Shown: positions 25,811 to 35,989, counted from the stretch's first letter. The stretch: 64,000 bases of DNA from Thermogemmatispora sp042408965 (GCA_042408965.1 JBHOQN010000072.1:28277-92276); one strand, 5' to 3'. The notes: generated from the letters alone by a model not told the origin. A program made the numbers and translations.

Positions 25811-26692
25811 ATGCCCATGACCTATTATGCCGATTTCCCCGAGCCAGCCACCGCCGAGGGCAGCATCCCGGAGGCGCTGGCCGAATCCATCCGTCATCAA
25901 TACTTCCTGCAGATTCAGGGAGGACGGCTCGTGCCCGCCGCCATCGCCATAGGCAAGATGGAGCGCGTGCTAGACCTGGGCTGCGGCAGCGGCGAATGGA
26001 TCTTCGCCCTCTCCAGCCAGTATCCGCGGCTGCAGATCTGCGGGGTCGACGTGCGCTCCGAGCTGCTGCAACAGGCGCGGGCACGGCGCAACACCGGTAG
26101 CCTGCGACGCATCGAGTTCCGCCAGATGGACTACACCCCACCACTGAAGTTCAGCGCGCGCTCCTTCGACTATATCCACATGCGCGCCCGTGCCCGCCAG
26201 ATGCAAAGGCAGACCTGGCCACCCCTGCTAGAAGAAGCCCTGCGCGTGCTGCGGCCAGGAGGCTGGTTGAATCTGGTCGAGCTAGAGCTCTGCGCCAGCA
26301 GCAGCCCGGCCTTCATGGAGCTGCAGCGCGCGCTCAACGCGACCTGGCTGAGGCTGGGCCATGCCCTGGACCCCAGTGGCCTGAGCTTCGGGGCAGCCAG
26401 CCGCCTCTACGGGATGCTGCGCGCCGCCGGCTTCACAGAGGTCGCCTACGAGGCCTACAGTGCCGATCTGGGACCGCAGGGCGGTGCGGTGGCAGCGCGC
26501 TTTCTGGCCGTGAGCCTCGCCGAGGTGCAGCTTGCAGGCCCCCTGATCATCCAGCAGCAGATTCTCAGCGCGGCGGCGCTCAGCAGCTTGCTGGCGCAAG
26601 CCACCACCGAAGTGCGCTCTCCGGATCACTGCGGCTGGGGTATGCTGATCTCCGCCTACGGACGACGTGCCGAAGGCTCCGAGCCATCCTGA
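25811..26692 (+). CDS. SAM-dependent class I methyltransferase
   Basis: 293 residues. Motif I VLDLGCGSGEWIFAL (about 54-68) and QICGVDV (acidic loop) identify the SAM-binding Rossmann fold; RIEFRQMDY and FDYIHMRAR are motifs II/III-like, and LRVLRPGGWLNLVE is the post-motif strand. The C-terminal 100 residues are unassigned. The ATG has only a modest GGAG ribosome site (GGAGAAGCAGTCG). No neighbour suggests the substrate. Confidence 0.85.
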   Translation: MPMTYYADFPEPATAEGSIPEALAESIRHQYFLQIQGGRLVPAAIAIGKMERVLDLGCGSGEWIFALSSQYPRLQICGVDVRSELLQQARARRNTGSLRRIEFRQMDYTPPLKFSARSFDYIHMRARARQMQRQTWPPLLEEALRVLRPGGWLNLVELELCASSSPAFMELQRALNATWLRLGHALDPSGLSFGAASRLYGMLRAAGFTEVAYEAYSADLGPQGGAVAARFLAVSLAEVQLAGPLIIQQQILSAAALSSLLAQATTEVRSPDHCGWGMLISAYGRRAEGSEPS

Positions 26693-26774
26693 ACACCAGG
26701 ATGAGGGGACTGTCCGCAGATTCAGTTCAGTCCAGCTCCGCTCCATACCAGTCCGACGCCATCAGCCACCACGC

Positions 26775-28946
26775 TCAGGCCCCCGAGGGCAGAGCACTGA
26801 TGGTCGGTCCCTGCCCCTCCTCTTCATCATCAGACTCAATCAGAGGATGGGTAATAAACCAGGCCTGGCAATCAAAAGGCGGCTCGCCAGGATGGGGACG
26901 AATGCGCACATAGGTGCCATCCGGCAATAGCTCACGCGCATTCACGGTATCAGCCAGCAGAATCTCCAGCACCCGACTGCGAATGGCCGTCTTCAGCAGA
27001 GGATCTTCAATCGGAAAGAGAGTCTCCACACGATTGTTCAGATTGCGCTGCATCATGTCCGCGCTGCCCAGAAACAGCTCCTCGTTGCCAGCATTGTGAA
27101 AATAAAAGATGCGGCTATGCTCGAGAAAGCGGCCGACAATACTGCGCACATGAATATGCTCGCTCACGCCGGGAATACCCGGCCGCAGACAACAGATACC
27201 ACGCACGATCAGCTCGATATGCACACCAGCCCGCGAGGCCTGATAAAGTTTATAGATGATCTCCGGATCAACCAGAGCGTTCAACTTAAAGATGAGCAGT
27301 CCGTTGCCATGCTCGCGGTGCAGACGAATCTCACGCTCAATGCGCTCCACGATGCCCCGCCGCAGGCTGACCGGGGCCACCAGCAGCTTGCGATAGACGT
27401 TCAGACGCGAGTAGCCAGTCAGCGAGTTAAAGAGATCCGAGACATCGGCACCGATCAAGGGATCACAGGTCAGCAAACAGAGATCCTCGTAGGTACGAGC
27501 CGTGGTTGCATTATAGTTGCCTGTGCTCAGGTGCACATAGCGGCGCAACCCATCAGGCTCGCGCCGCACCACCAGAGCCACTTTGGCATGCGTCTTCAGG
27601 CCAATCAGCCCGTAGACCACATGCACCCCGGCCCGTTCGAGCGCGCGCGCCCACTCAATATTATTCTCCTCATCAAAGCGCGCCTTCAGCTCCACCAGCG
27701 TTGCCACCTGTTTCCCATTCTCCACCGCCTCCAGGAGGGCATTGACCACTGGCGAGTTCGTGCCGACGCGGTAGAGCGTCTGCTTGATGGCCAGCACCTG
27801 AGGATCAGTGGCCGCCGTGCGGATAAAGTCCACGACCGAGTTGAAGCTATCATAAGGGTGATGGAGCACCAGATCCTGATCGCGGATCGCCGCAAAGAGG
27901 TCCCCGCAATAGCGCGCCAGCAGCGGAGGAACACGTGGAGTAAAGGGAGCATCTTTCAAATCCGGGCGATTCAGCTCATGCAGCTCCATCAGATCACCCA
28001 TGCCCAGGGGACCATCCACGACCGTCAGGTCCGCCACATCGATCTCCAGGTTATCCAGCAGGAGACTACGAATACGAGGTGGCATAGCGGGGTTGACCGC
28101 CAGATCAACCACCGAGCCAAAGCGTCGCTCGCGCACACTCTTCTCCACATCCTCCAGTAGATCCGAGGCCTCGTCCTCCTGCAGCTCAATATCAGCATCG
28201 CGCAGCACGCGGAAGGGATAGGACTCCCAGACATCAATGCCCGGAAAGAGGCGGCTCAGGTGAGCGGCGATCACCTGCTCGATCCAGACAAAGGCCAGCG
28301 GCTGCACACCGGCCGGCGCGCCCACCCCAGGAGACATCGGCACCTGAATAAAGCGCGGCAGCGTCGGAGGCACCTTGACACGCGCAAAGCGCTCCCCGTG
28401 AACAGCATCCGTGATCACCACCGCCAGGTTCAGGCTGCGATTAGAGATATGCGGAAAGGGATGGCCGGGATCAACCGCCAGAGGAGTCAGCACCGGGAAG
28501 ATCTCATACTCAAAATACTCCGCCAGCGCAGTCCGCTGCTCCTCATCCAGTTGCTCATAATCAAGAATATAGATATGCTGCTCAGCCAGACGAGGGAGCA
28601 GCTCCTGGCGCCAGTAGCGACGCACCTCCTGCAGCAGAGGAGCCAGGCGCTGGCGGACAGCCAGCAACTGCAGCTCAGCCGAGAGGCCATCAGGGCTGGG
28701 CGTCGTCGCGTGCGCCGCGATCTTATCCTTCAGACCGGCCACGCGAATCATCATAAACTCATCGAGATTGGTGTCAAAAATGGACAAAAACTTCACCCGC
28801 TCCAGCAGAGGATGGCGGCTATCCTGAGCCTCCTCAAAGACACGTCGGTTAAACTCGATCCAGCTCAACTCACGATTGATATAGAGATCAGGCTGGTCCA
28901 GGTCCACAGAGGACGGGGCTGGTGGGGAATCTGGCTGCTGCTCCAT
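26775..28946 (-). CDS. ppk1: Polyphosphate kinase 1
   Basis: 723 residues from ATG 28946, within the PPK1 size range. The longer frame to 29090 encodes a Cys/Arg-rich, poorly conserved leader. PPK1 domains in order: N (DLYINRELSWIEFNRRV), H (long helical), C1 and C2. Key residues seen: HLSTGNYN carrying the autophosphorylated His, and FYFHNAGNEELFLGSADMM. The enzyme makes polyphosphate from ATP. The gene lacks a good ribosome site, and a 13-bp inverted repeat flanks the region before the ATG, which may mask it. It is convergent with the methyltransferase gene. Confidence 0.93.
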   Translation of the reverse strand: MEQQPDSPPAPSSVDLDQPDLYINRELSWIEFNRRVFEEAQDSRHPLLERVKFLSIFDTNLDEFMMIRVAGLKDKIAAHATTPSPDGLSAELQLLAVRQRLAPLLQEVRRYWRQELLPRLAEQHIYILDYEQLDEEQRTALAEYFEYEIFPVLTPLAVDPGHPFPHISNRSLNLAVVITDAVHGERFARVKVPPTLPRFIQVPMSPGVGAPAGVQPLAFVWIEQVIAAHLSRLFPGIDVWESYPFRVLRDADIELQEDEASDLLEDVEKSVRERRFGSVVDLAVNPAMPPRIRSLLLDNLEIDVADLTVVDGPLGMGDLMELHELNRPDLKDAPFTPRVPPLLARYCGDLFAAIRDQDLVLHHPYDSFNSVVDFIRTAATDPQVLAIKQTLYRVGTNSPVVNALLEAVENGKQVATLVELKARFDEENNIEWARALERAGVHVVYGLIGLKTHAKVALVVRREPDGLRRYVHLSTGNYNATTARTYEDLCLLTCDPLIGADVSDLFNSLTGYSRLNVYRKLLVAPVSLRRGIVERIEREIRLHREHGNGLLIFKLNALVDPEIIYKLYQASRAGVHIELIVRGICCLRPGIPGVSEHIHVRSIVGRFLEHSRIFYFHNAGNEELFLGSADMMQRNLNNRVETLFPIEDPLLKTAIRSRVLEILLADTVNARELLPDGTYVRIRPHPGEPPFDCQAWFITHPLIESDDEEEGQGPTISALPSGA

Positions 28947-28947
28947 G

Positions 28948-29038
28948 CTTCGGGCTACCCGTGCCTTGCATATAGTTCTAGCTTTATGATAACATGTTTC
29001 GTCTATCCGGGGGCAGCCCCAGGAGGGGTAGCCCGAAG
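28948..29038. repeat. 13-bp inverted repeat in the ppk1 leader
   Basis: CTTCGGGCTACCC at 28948-28960 and GGGTAGCCCGAAG at 29026-29038 are perfect complements, separated by 65 bases. The first copy abuts the ppk1 ATG (28946), so in the minus-strand mRNA one arm overlaps the ribosome-binding region. The arms could form a translational control stem, be a protein-binding site, or be the remains of a small mobile repeat. Confidence 0.6.
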
Positions 29039-29060
29039 AGCGAAGCAGCGTGCCCCTGTC

Positions 29061-29090
29061 TTGACACTGGCTATCCCGCTGATGTATCAT
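29061..29090 (+). promoter_or_regulatory. Sigma-70 promoter for tRNA-Leu
   Basis: TTGACA (29061-29066) and TATCAT (29085-29090) with an 18-base spacer, predicting a start near 29098, about 94 bases before the mature tRNA. Confidence 0.65.
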
Positions 29091-29191
29091 CAGTCAGGTG
29101 AGGACGTTTCATCCCCTTTAAGGCAGGGGTGTGAAAGGGCACACCCAGGCAAGATACAGCAGGCAAGCATGTTCGGCTACAGAGAGGCAAT

Positions 29192-29274
29192 GGGCGGTTG
29201 CTGAAACTGGTAGACAGGACGGACTTAGGATCCGTTGGTGATGAACCGTGAGAGTTCGAGTCTCTCACCGCCCA
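29192..29274 (+). tRNA. tRNA-Leu (anticodon UAG)
   Basis: 83-base cloverleaf. Acceptor GGGCGGT/ACCGCCC with discriminator A at 29274; D-arm with CTGGTAGACAGG; anticodon stem ACGGA/TCCGT with anticodon TAG at 29226-29228; a long variable arm as in class II tRNAs; T-arm GAGAG-TTCGAGT-CTCTC. The encoded end is ACC then G, so CCA must be completed by the nucleotidyltransferase. Reads CUA codons and lies 250 bases upstream of tig. Confidence 0.95.
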
Positions 29275-29527
29275 CCGTCGCAGAGGTCCGAGGGCGCCAT
29301 TGGCGAGGCAGGAGGAGAGGCACAGTGGCAGAGCCGGCGCTCGCCAGGGCAGCAGCGGAGGCTTGAGCGCCATCTGCCGCACCAACGCCCGCCCGCCCGC
29401 CCGTCCTGGCGGCGAGCGGGCAGCGCCTGGATCAGGATGCACTGAACTCAGCCCACCAGTGATCGGAGAGACCAGACCACACCCGCCGAGAGAATCAGGA
29501 TAGCACGATGCTTGTGTTGGAGGAACA

Positions 29528-30985
29528 GTGAAGGTCACAGTCGAAAAATTGCCTACCAGTGAAGCCGTTCTGAATGTTGATCTGACGTGGGACGAAGTCG
29601 AGAAGGCCTCAGAGAGAGCCTATCGGAAGCTGGTACAGCAGGTAGATATACAGGGGTTCCGTCGTGGAAAGGCGCCGCGCTCGCTGGTCGAGCGTCGTCT
29701 GGGTAAGGAGTATATTTATCAAGAGGGCCTGGACGACCTCATCAGCGAGACCTATCGCGAGGCCATCAAGGAGCATGATCTGACGCCTCTGTCGCAGCCG
29801 GAGCTTGATGCGCCGATGTTCGAGATGGGGCAGCCCTATCATTTCAGCCTCAAGGTTCCCATTCTGACGCCCGTAGAGCTGGGCGATTACCGTGCGCTGA
29901 GCTTCGAGAGTGAAGATGTCGTTGTCACCTCCGAAGAGGTGGAGAAGGAGCTGGAGGCGCTGCGCAACCAGCAGGCCAGCTGGAAGGAGGTAGAGCGGGA
30001 GGCACGCATCGGGGATCGCGTGACGGTCGATCTGAAGCTGACCGTCGAGGAGCGCACCATCTCCGATCTTAAAGATAATCCCTTCGAGCTTACGGACGAG
30101 CGCCACGGTCTGTTCACCGGCATGGATGAACAAATTGTGGGCATGCGGGCTGGCGAGAGCAAGAGCTTCACAACGACCATTCCGGCAGACTACAGCAACG
30201 AGGAACTGGCTGGCAAAGAGGCCCACTACGAGGTGACGTTGCAGCGCGTTGAGGAGAAGGAGCTACCCGAACTGGATGACGCCTTCGCGGCCAGGGTCAG
30301 CGACTATGAGACCCTCGAAGACCTGCGCAAGGCGATCAGCGACAGCATTCAGGAGCGCAAGGAGCGTCAGAGCCGCCAGGAGCTGCGCGACAAAGTGCTC
30401 GATGCTGTGATCGAAGGGGCGAAGATCACGCTGCACCCCGTGCTTGTCCAGGAGGAGGCCGAGGACATGCTGCACGAGCTTTCGCACCTGCTGGAGGGAC
30501 AGCACATGTCCATTGACCAGTACCTGATGCTGATGCGCAAATCCCGCGAAGAGTACCTCAAAGAGCTGGAGCCCGAGGCCGAGAAGCGGGTGAAGCGCCA
30601 GTTGGTGCTGGACGAGGTGGCGCGGCAGGAGCAGATCGAGGTCTCGCCCGAAGAGGTCGAGGGTGTCTACCGCATGTATGCCCAGGCGGGCCAGAACCTG
30701 CCACGCAGTGAGGGCCAGATTCGGGCCCTGATCGTCGCCCTGCGCCGCGAAAAGGCCCTCTCGCGCCTGGTCGAGCTGGCGACGCACAGCGAGAGCGATG
30801 AGGCGGCATCCGCCGCGGACCGTGAAGGGGGAGAGCCGGCCGCCAGCGAACCCACGAGCGCCGCTCCCGCCGCCGGCGATGCGGCGCCAGTCCAGACGAG
30901 CACCGAGGAGGAACGCCCCCCATCTTCCAGCCCTGCTACAATAGTAGTAGAGGAGATGCCCGCCAACCCGAACAGCCAGGAGTGA
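29528..30985 (+). CDS. tig: Trigger factor
   Basis: 485 residues from GTG 29528, preceded by GGAGGAACA. N-terminal ribosome-binding domain with the signature GFRRGKAPRSLVERRLG (residues about 41-57); a PPIase (FKBP-type) domain (about 155-240); C-terminal chaperone arms of helices. The last 55 residues are a low-complexity Ala/Ser/Pro/Glu tail not usual in trigger factors. It is the ribosome-associated first chaperone; the next genes clpX and lon complete the common tig-clpX-lon order (clpP is missing here). Confidence 0.96.
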   Translation: MKVTVEKLPTSEAVLNVDLTWDEVEKASERAYRKLVQQVDIQGFRRGKAPRSLVERRLGKEYIYQEGLDDLISETYREAIKEHDLTPLSQPELDAPMFEMGQPYHFSLKVPILTPVELGDYRALSFESEDVVVTSEEVEKELEALRNQQASWKEVEREARIGDRVTVDLKLTVEERTISDLKDNPFELTDERHGLFTGMDEQIVGMRAGESKSFTTTIPADYSNEELAGKEAHYEVTLQRVEEKELPELDDAFAARVSDYETLEDLRKAISDSIQERKERQSRQELRDKVLDAVIEGAKITLHPVLVQEEAEDMLHELSHLLEGQHMSIDQYLMLMRKSREEYLKELEPEAEKRVKRQLVLDEVARQEQIEVSPEEVEGVYRMYAQAGQNLPRSEGQIRALIVALRREKALSRLVELATHSESDEAASAADREGGEPAASEPTSAAPAAGDAAPVQTSTEEERPPSSSPATIVVEEMPANPNSQE

Positions 30986-31036
30986 TACTCCGGACAGGAC
31001 TCAAGCGTCGTAATTGAGGGAAAGGTAAAAACAGAC

Positions 31037-32317
31037 GTGGCAAACTCGAAGAACATTCGTACAACTTACCGCTGCTCTTTTTGCGGCAAGAGTCAGGATC
31101 AGGTACAGCGCCTCATCGCGGGTCCGGCGGGAGTTTACATCTGCGATGAGTGCATCGACCTCTGCAGAGAGATCATCGAGGAGGAGCAGGCGACCTTCAG
31201 CAAGCCGCGTCTTCAGACGGGGAAGATCCCCGCTCCCAAGAAGATCTACGAGCAGTTGAGTCAGTACGTGATCGGTCAGGAGCGAGCCAAGAAGACGCTG
31301 GCGGTGGCGGTCTATAACCACTACAAGCGCATCAGCGTGGGCATGCAGATCGAGGATGTCGAGCTGGGCAAGAGCAATATCCTGCTCATCGGCCCAACTG
31401 GTTGTGGCAAGACGCTGCTTGCGCAGACGCTGGCCAAGATCCTCGATGTGCCCTTCTGCATCGCCGATGCGACCGCACTGACGGAGGCCGGCTATGTTGG
31501 CGAGGATGTCGAGAACATTCTGCTACGTCTGATTCAGACCGCTGACTTCGATGTGACGCGCGCCGAGCGGGGCATCGTCTACATTGATGAAATCGACAAG
31601 ATCGCCCGGAAGTCTGACAATCCCTCGATCACACGCGACGTCTCTGGCGAAGGTGTTCAGCAGGCCCTCCTGAAGATCATCGAGGGCACGGTCGCCAATG
31701 TTCCACCTCAGGGTGGGCGCAAGCACCCTCATCAGGACTTTATTCAGATCAATACGTCGAACATTCTCTTCATCTGCGGCGGGGCTTTTGAGGGCCTCGA
31801 GAAGATCGTCGAGCAGCGCCTGGGCAGCAATCGGACTATCGGCTTCAAGAAGGCCGCCAATGACGCCGAGAAGCGCGCCGACGAGCCAGTGCTCTCCCAG
31901 GTGATCCCCGACGATCTCCTGAAGTACGGGCTGATCCCCGAATTCGTGGGACGCCTCCCCGTGGTGGTCGCGCTGGATAGCCTGGATAAAGAGGCCCTGA
32001 TCCGCATCCTGACGGAGCCCAGGAACGCTATCATCAAGCAGTATCAGAAGATCCTGCAGCTCGATCGCGTGGAGCTGGTCTTCACTCCCGACGCGCTCGA
32101 AGCCGCTGCCGAGTGTGCGCTCAAGCAGAAAACCGGGGCGCGGGGTCTACGCAGCATCATTGAGGATGTGCTCCTTGATGTCATGTATGAGATCCCCTCG
32201 CGCGCCGACGTCAAGAAGGTCATTATCAACGGCGAGGTGATCACACAACGACACAAACCTTTACTGGTCACACGCAGCGAGCGCACCGCGGCATATTCTG
32301 AGGATGAGTCTGCATAA
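31037..32317 (+). CDS. clpX: ATP-dependent Clp protease ATP-binding subunit ClpX
   Basis: 426 residues from GTG 31037. N-terminal C4 zinc finger (Cys13, Cys16, Cys36, Cys39); AAA+ module with Walker A GPTGCGKT, Walker B VYIDEIDK, pore loop EAGYVGED, and the ClpP-docking loop TIGF in NRTIGFKKA. C-terminal sensor 2 GARGLRS. ClpX unfolds substrates for ClpP; clpP lies elsewhere. Follows tig by 50 bases. Confidence 0.97.
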   Translation: MANSKNIRTTYRCSFCGKSQDQVQRLIAGPAGVYICDECIDLCREIIEEEQATFSKPRLQTGKIPAPKKIYEQLSQYVIGQERAKKTLAVAVYNHYKRISVGMQIEDVELGKSNILLIGPTGCGKTLLAQTLAKILDVPFCIADATALTEAGYVGEDVENILLRLIQTADFDVTRAERGIVYIDEIDKIARKSDNPSITRDVSGEGVQQALLKIIEGTVANVPPQGGRKHPHQDFIQINTSNILFICGGAFEGLEKIVEQRLGSNRTIGFKKAANDAEKRADEPVLSQVIPDDLLKYGLIPEFVGRLPVVVALDSLDKEALIRILTEPRNAIIKQYQKILQLDRVELVFTPDALEAAAECALKQKTGARGLRSIIEDVLLDVMYEIPSRADVKKVIINGEVITQRHKPLLVTRSERTAAYSEDESA

Positions 32318-32389
32318 CGCAGACTCATCTGTTTTTCTCCAGCTCTGGCTGGCAGCAGACAGCAAGGAATACACAGACAGGCGGAACTC

Positions 32390-35017
32390 ATGAGTGAGCA
32401 GGAACGCCCACCGGTAGCCCCGGAGGCCGTAGAGGTCTATCCGCTCGTGGCGTTAAAAAATATGGTTGTCTTTCCGCGCACGCGGATGACGCTGGCGATT
32501 GCGCGTGAGAAATCGGTGCGCGCGATCGAGGAGGCGCTGATGCGCCCCGATCGCGCGCTGATCACAGCGGCCCAGCGCGACTCCGACATCGAGGATCCTC
32601 AGCCAGCAGATATCTATACTCATGGCGCACTGGTCGAAATTACGACGCTCCATCGCCAGCCGGACGGTAGCATGCAGGTGCTCCTCAGCGGGCTTCGCCG
32701 CGTGCGTATTCTCGAGTTTCACGATCTTGAGCCGTTCATGCGCGTCAGTGTGGAGATGCCCCTTGAGCCGCAGGCTCAAGGCCCCCAGGCCGATGCTCTG
32801 GTGCGCCATGCTACCAATCTCTTTGAGCATTACGCCCAGCTCAATCGGCGCTTCTCGGTTGAGGACATCAACTCCATCGTGGCGCTCAAGTCGGCGGCGC
32901 GCCTGGCTGATATGCTGGCCGCTCACCTGGTGAGCGATGTGGTGCAGCAGCAGGACCTGCTGGAGACCCTCGATCCGCTGGAGCGCCTCGAAAAGGTCTG
33001 TGTCTTCATCGGCAATGAGATCGAGATCCTCGAGCTGGAGTCGATCATTCGCAGCCGGGTGCGCTCCCAGGTCGACCGTACGCAGAAGGAGTTCTACCTG
33101 CGCGAGCAACTGCGTGCCATCCAGGAGGAGCTGGGCATGGAGACCCCCTCGGAGGCCGATGAGCTGCGCGAACGGCTGAAGGAGAAGATGCTGCCACCGG
33201 AGGCCGCGGCCAGAGTGCGCAAGGAGATCGATCGCCTGGAGCACATGCCGCCGCAATCGGCGGAGATCGCTGTCCTGCGCTCCTACATCGATTGGATGCT
33301 GGCCCTCCCCTGGAGCGAGCGCACGGTGGACAGCTTTGATCTTGAGCGCACGCGCCAGATTCTGGATGAGGACCACTACGGGCTGGAGGGGATCAAGGAG
33401 CGTATCATCGAGTTCCTGGCGGTGCGCCAGCTCCGCCTGCAGCGGGCCAGCGAGCAGGGGCTGCCTCAGCGCGGCAGCCAGGGTCAGATTCTCTGTTTCA
33501 TCGGCCCGCCCGGTGTGGGCAAGACCTCGCTGGGGCAGTCGATCGCGCGCGCCCTGGGGCGCAAGTTTGTGCGCATTGCTCTAGGCGGGGTCCATGACGA
33601 GGCCGAGATCCGCGGTCATCGTCGCACCTACGTGGGGGCCTTGCCCGGCCGCATCATCCAGTCGATGCGCTCCGCCGGTGTGCGCAACCCGGTCTTCCTG
33701 CTCGATGAGATCGATAAGCTCTCGGCGGAGTACCGCGGTGATCCTGCTGCCGCTCTGCTTGAGGTGCTCGACCCTGAGCAGAACTCGCAGTTCGTTGACC
33801 ACTACCTGGAGGTCCCCTATGACCTCTCAGAGGTCTTCTTTATCTGCACCGGCAACGTGAAATATCAAATACCACGCGCCCTGGCGGACCGCATGGATAT
33901 CATCGATCTCCCCGGCTATATGCTGGAGGAGAAGGTAAACATCGGCATGCGGCATCTTCTGCCAAAGGTGCTGGCCGAGCATGGCCTGAAGCCGGAGCAG
34001 TTGAAGATTCCACGCACGGTCATGGAGCGCATCGTGACTGACTATACGCGCGAGGCGGGGGTACGGAGCCTGGAGCGCCAGCTGGCGATGATCTGCCGCC
34101 GGGCGGCGCGCCGCATCATTGCCCGTCCCGCGGCCCACCTGCGCCTGACAACGGCCTCGTTGGAGCAGTACCTGGGGCTGCCGCGCTACGTGGCGCCGCC
34201 ACTGAATATGCATATGCAGGTGGGCGGCGCTATGGGCCTGGCGGTGACGGAGAACGGCGGCATCCTGCTGCCCGTGGAGGTGGTGACGATGACGGGCAAG
34301 GGCGAGCTGCTCATCACTGGCCAGCTCGGCGACGTGATGCGCGAATCGGCAATCGCGGCCCTCTCCTACATTCGCTCGCGCGCCACGGAGCTGAACATCG
34401 ATCCAAACTTCCAGGATGTCACCGACCTGCATATCCACCTGCCGGAAAATGCCATTCCGAAAGATGGCCCCTCCGCTGGCATTACGATCGCTACGGCCCT
34501 GATCTCCGCTCTGACCCGCCGTCCTGTGCGCGGTGACGTGGCCATGACGGGTGAAATCACGCTGCGCGGCCGCGTGCTCGGTGTGGGGGGACTGAAGGAA
34601 AAGGTGCTGGCCGCCCACCAGGCCGGCATCCACCATATTATCGTTCCCGGCGAGAATACCAAGGATCTGATGGAGATCCCCGTCCGTATTCGACAGCAGA
34701 TTCAGTTCACTATTGCCGACACCATGGACCAGGTAATCCAGGCGGCCCTGCTCGATAAGATGCTTCCTTCCACCCATCCTGAAGGGCTTGAAGAAAACCA
34801 CCTCGCTGAGTCACGCCTCGTGCACCTGGACGAGCGCGTCCCGGCTTCGCGCGGCCGCGGCCGCTCGCGCCATGCCGCTATCGAGAGCCGGAACGAGGAA
34901 GATCTGGACTCGCCCGAACACGAAGAGGATGCGCCCCTGCTGATCCACCCTCCCGACTCGCTTACCCCGGATACACCGCCCCTGGGGGCGCACGCCCAGG
35001 ACCAGCCAGAGATCTGA
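32390..35017 (+). CDS. lon: ATP-dependent Lon protease
   Basis: 875 residues. LAN substrate-binding domain (about 15-210), coiled helical linker, AAA+ domain with GPPGVGKTS and FLLDEIDKL, then a Ser-Lys protease domain: catalytic Ser695 in PKDGPSAG and Lys738 in LKEKVLAAH, 43 apart as in E. coli Lon. The tail beyond about 790 is an acidic low-complexity extension (about 85 residues) that the usual Lon lacks. ATG follows 72 bases after clpX with GGCGGAACTC upstream, a weak ribosome site. Confidence 0.97.
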   Translation: MSEQERPPVAPEAVEVYPLVALKNMVVFPRTRMTLAIAREKSVRAIEEALMRPDRALITAAQRDSDIEDPQPADIYTHGALVEITTLHRQPDGSMQVLLSGLRRVRILEFHDLEPFMRVSVEMPLEPQAQGPQADALVRHATNLFEHYAQLNRRFSVEDINSIVALKSAARLADMLAAHLVSDVVQQQDLLETLDPLERLEKVCVFIGNEIEILELESIIRSRVRSQVDRTQKEFYLREQLRAIQEELGMETPSEADELRERLKEKMLPPEAAARVRKEIDRLEHMPPQSAEIAVLRSYIDWMLALPWSERTVDSFDLERTRQILDEDHYGLEGIKERIIEFLAVRQLRLQRASEQGLPQRGSQGQILCFIGPPGVGKTSLGQSIARALGRKFVRIALGGVHDEAEIRGHRRTYVGALPGRIIQSMRSAGVRNPVFLLDEIDKLSAEYRGDPAAALLEVLDPEQNSQFVDHYLEVPYDLSEVFFICTGNVKYQIPRALADRMDIIDLPGYMLEEKVNIGMRHLLPKVLAEHGLKPEQLKIPRTVMERIVTDYTREAGVRSLERQLAMICRRAARRIIARPAAHLRLTTASLEQYLGLPRYVAPPLNMHMQVGGAMGLAVTENGGILLPVEVVTMTGKGELLITGQLGDVMRESAIAALSYIRSRATELNIDPNFQDVTDLHIHLPENAIPKDGPSAGITIATALISALTRRPVRGDVAMTGEITLRGRVLGVGGLKEKVLAAHQAGIHHIIVPGENTKDLMEIPVRIRQQIQFTIADTMDQVIQAALLDKMLPSTHPEGLEENHLAESRLVHLDERVPASRGRGRSRHAAIESRNEEDLDSPEHEEDAPLLIHPPDSLTPDTPPLGAHAQDQPEI

Positions 35018-35398
35018 GCAGCCTGTGCGCTGATGGAAAACCGGCCCTGTAGGAATGACCTCTCGATTCGTTGATATCTATTAGGAGGACCTGACCCTGG
35101 TCTGCCAGATAATGAGAAAACGGCGGTGCCTGCATGATCTACGCTGCGCAACAGGGAAGCTACTTGATCCATGCCGCCAGTCTGTCCCATTTACAGTGCC
35201 AGTTGTTCAGGGTATACTGGCAGGCAGTATGCTTGCAAGCTGCAGGCCCTGGTCTGCACGCCGCGGTGTACTGTCAGCAGCGCCTCTCTATTTGCTGACG
35301 TGGACATGATCTACGTCGAGAGATGCGACCATTGGAGACTATTGCAGACGGTTCTCTCACCACCATTCTCTGTACAGAGAGGAAAGAGGAGCACAATC
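35018..35398. other. Intergenic region with a plus-strand promoter
   Basis: 381 bases between lon and the first DUF4870 gene. TTTACA (35190-35195) and TATACT (35213-35218) with a 17-base spacer make a good sigma-70 promoter that gives a leader of about 175 bases. The preceding part of the gap holds no recognised terminator. Confidence 0.55.
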
Positions 35399-35989
35399 AT
35401 GAGCTGGAATCCCACTCCCGGGCAGGACCCCAATCAGCCCAATCCGAGCCAGTACGGCGGATACACCCCACAGCCGAATCCTGGTCAGTACGGCACGCCG
35501 CCTTCTGATCCCTACAGTGGGCAGCAGGGAGCCTATCAACAGCCGGGCAGCGGCTATGGCCAGCCCCAGTATGGCCAGCCCCAGTATGGCTACCAGCAGC
35601 CCTACAGCGGCGCGGGTGCGGCCGCGGGTACACTGGGACCCACCTCAACTGGTATGGACGCCAATGTAGCAGCCGGCCTGAGCTACGTCCTGGGCTGGAT
35701 CACTGGCCTGATCTTCTTCTTGATTGAGAAACAGAACCGCTTTGTGCGCTTCCACGCCATGCAGTCGTTGATCTTCTTCGGGGCCATTACGATCATCGAC
35801 ATCGCCTTCAACTTCATGAGCAACCTGTTCGGCGCCTTCGCCTTGGTCGGTTGCTTCGTGATACCGATCGTCTCGCTGATCGCGTTCGTGGGCTGGATCG
35901 TGCTGATGATCAACGCCTTCCAGGGGAAGTACTTTAAGCTGCCCTTGATCGGCGACTACGCTGAGCGTTACGCCAACCCGCCTATGTAG
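35399..35989 (+). CDS. DUF4870 membrane protein with Gln/Pro/Tyr-rich tail (copy 1)
   Basis: 196 residues from ATG 35399, which follows GAGGAAAGAGGAG. Residues 1-80 are disordered, rich in Pro, Gln, Gly, Tyr with repeated QPQYGQ units. Residues 90-190 hold a DUF4870 domain with three to four helices: GLSYVLGWITGLIFFLIEKQN, RFVRFHAMQSL and a C-terminal GKYFKLPLIGDYAERY. Function unknown. The paralogue at 36434 starts with the same MSWNP and keeps RFVRFHA. Confidence 0.82.
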   Translation: MSWNPTPGQDPNQPNPSQYGGYTPQPNPGQYGTPPSDPYSGQQGAYQQPGSGYGQPQYGQPQYGYQQPYSGAGAAAGTLGPTSTGMDANVAAGLSYVLGWITGLIFFLIEKQNRFVRFHAMQSLIFFGAITIIDIAFNFMSNLFGAFALVGCFVIPIVSLIAFVGWIVLMINAFQGKYFKLPLIGDYAERYANPPM

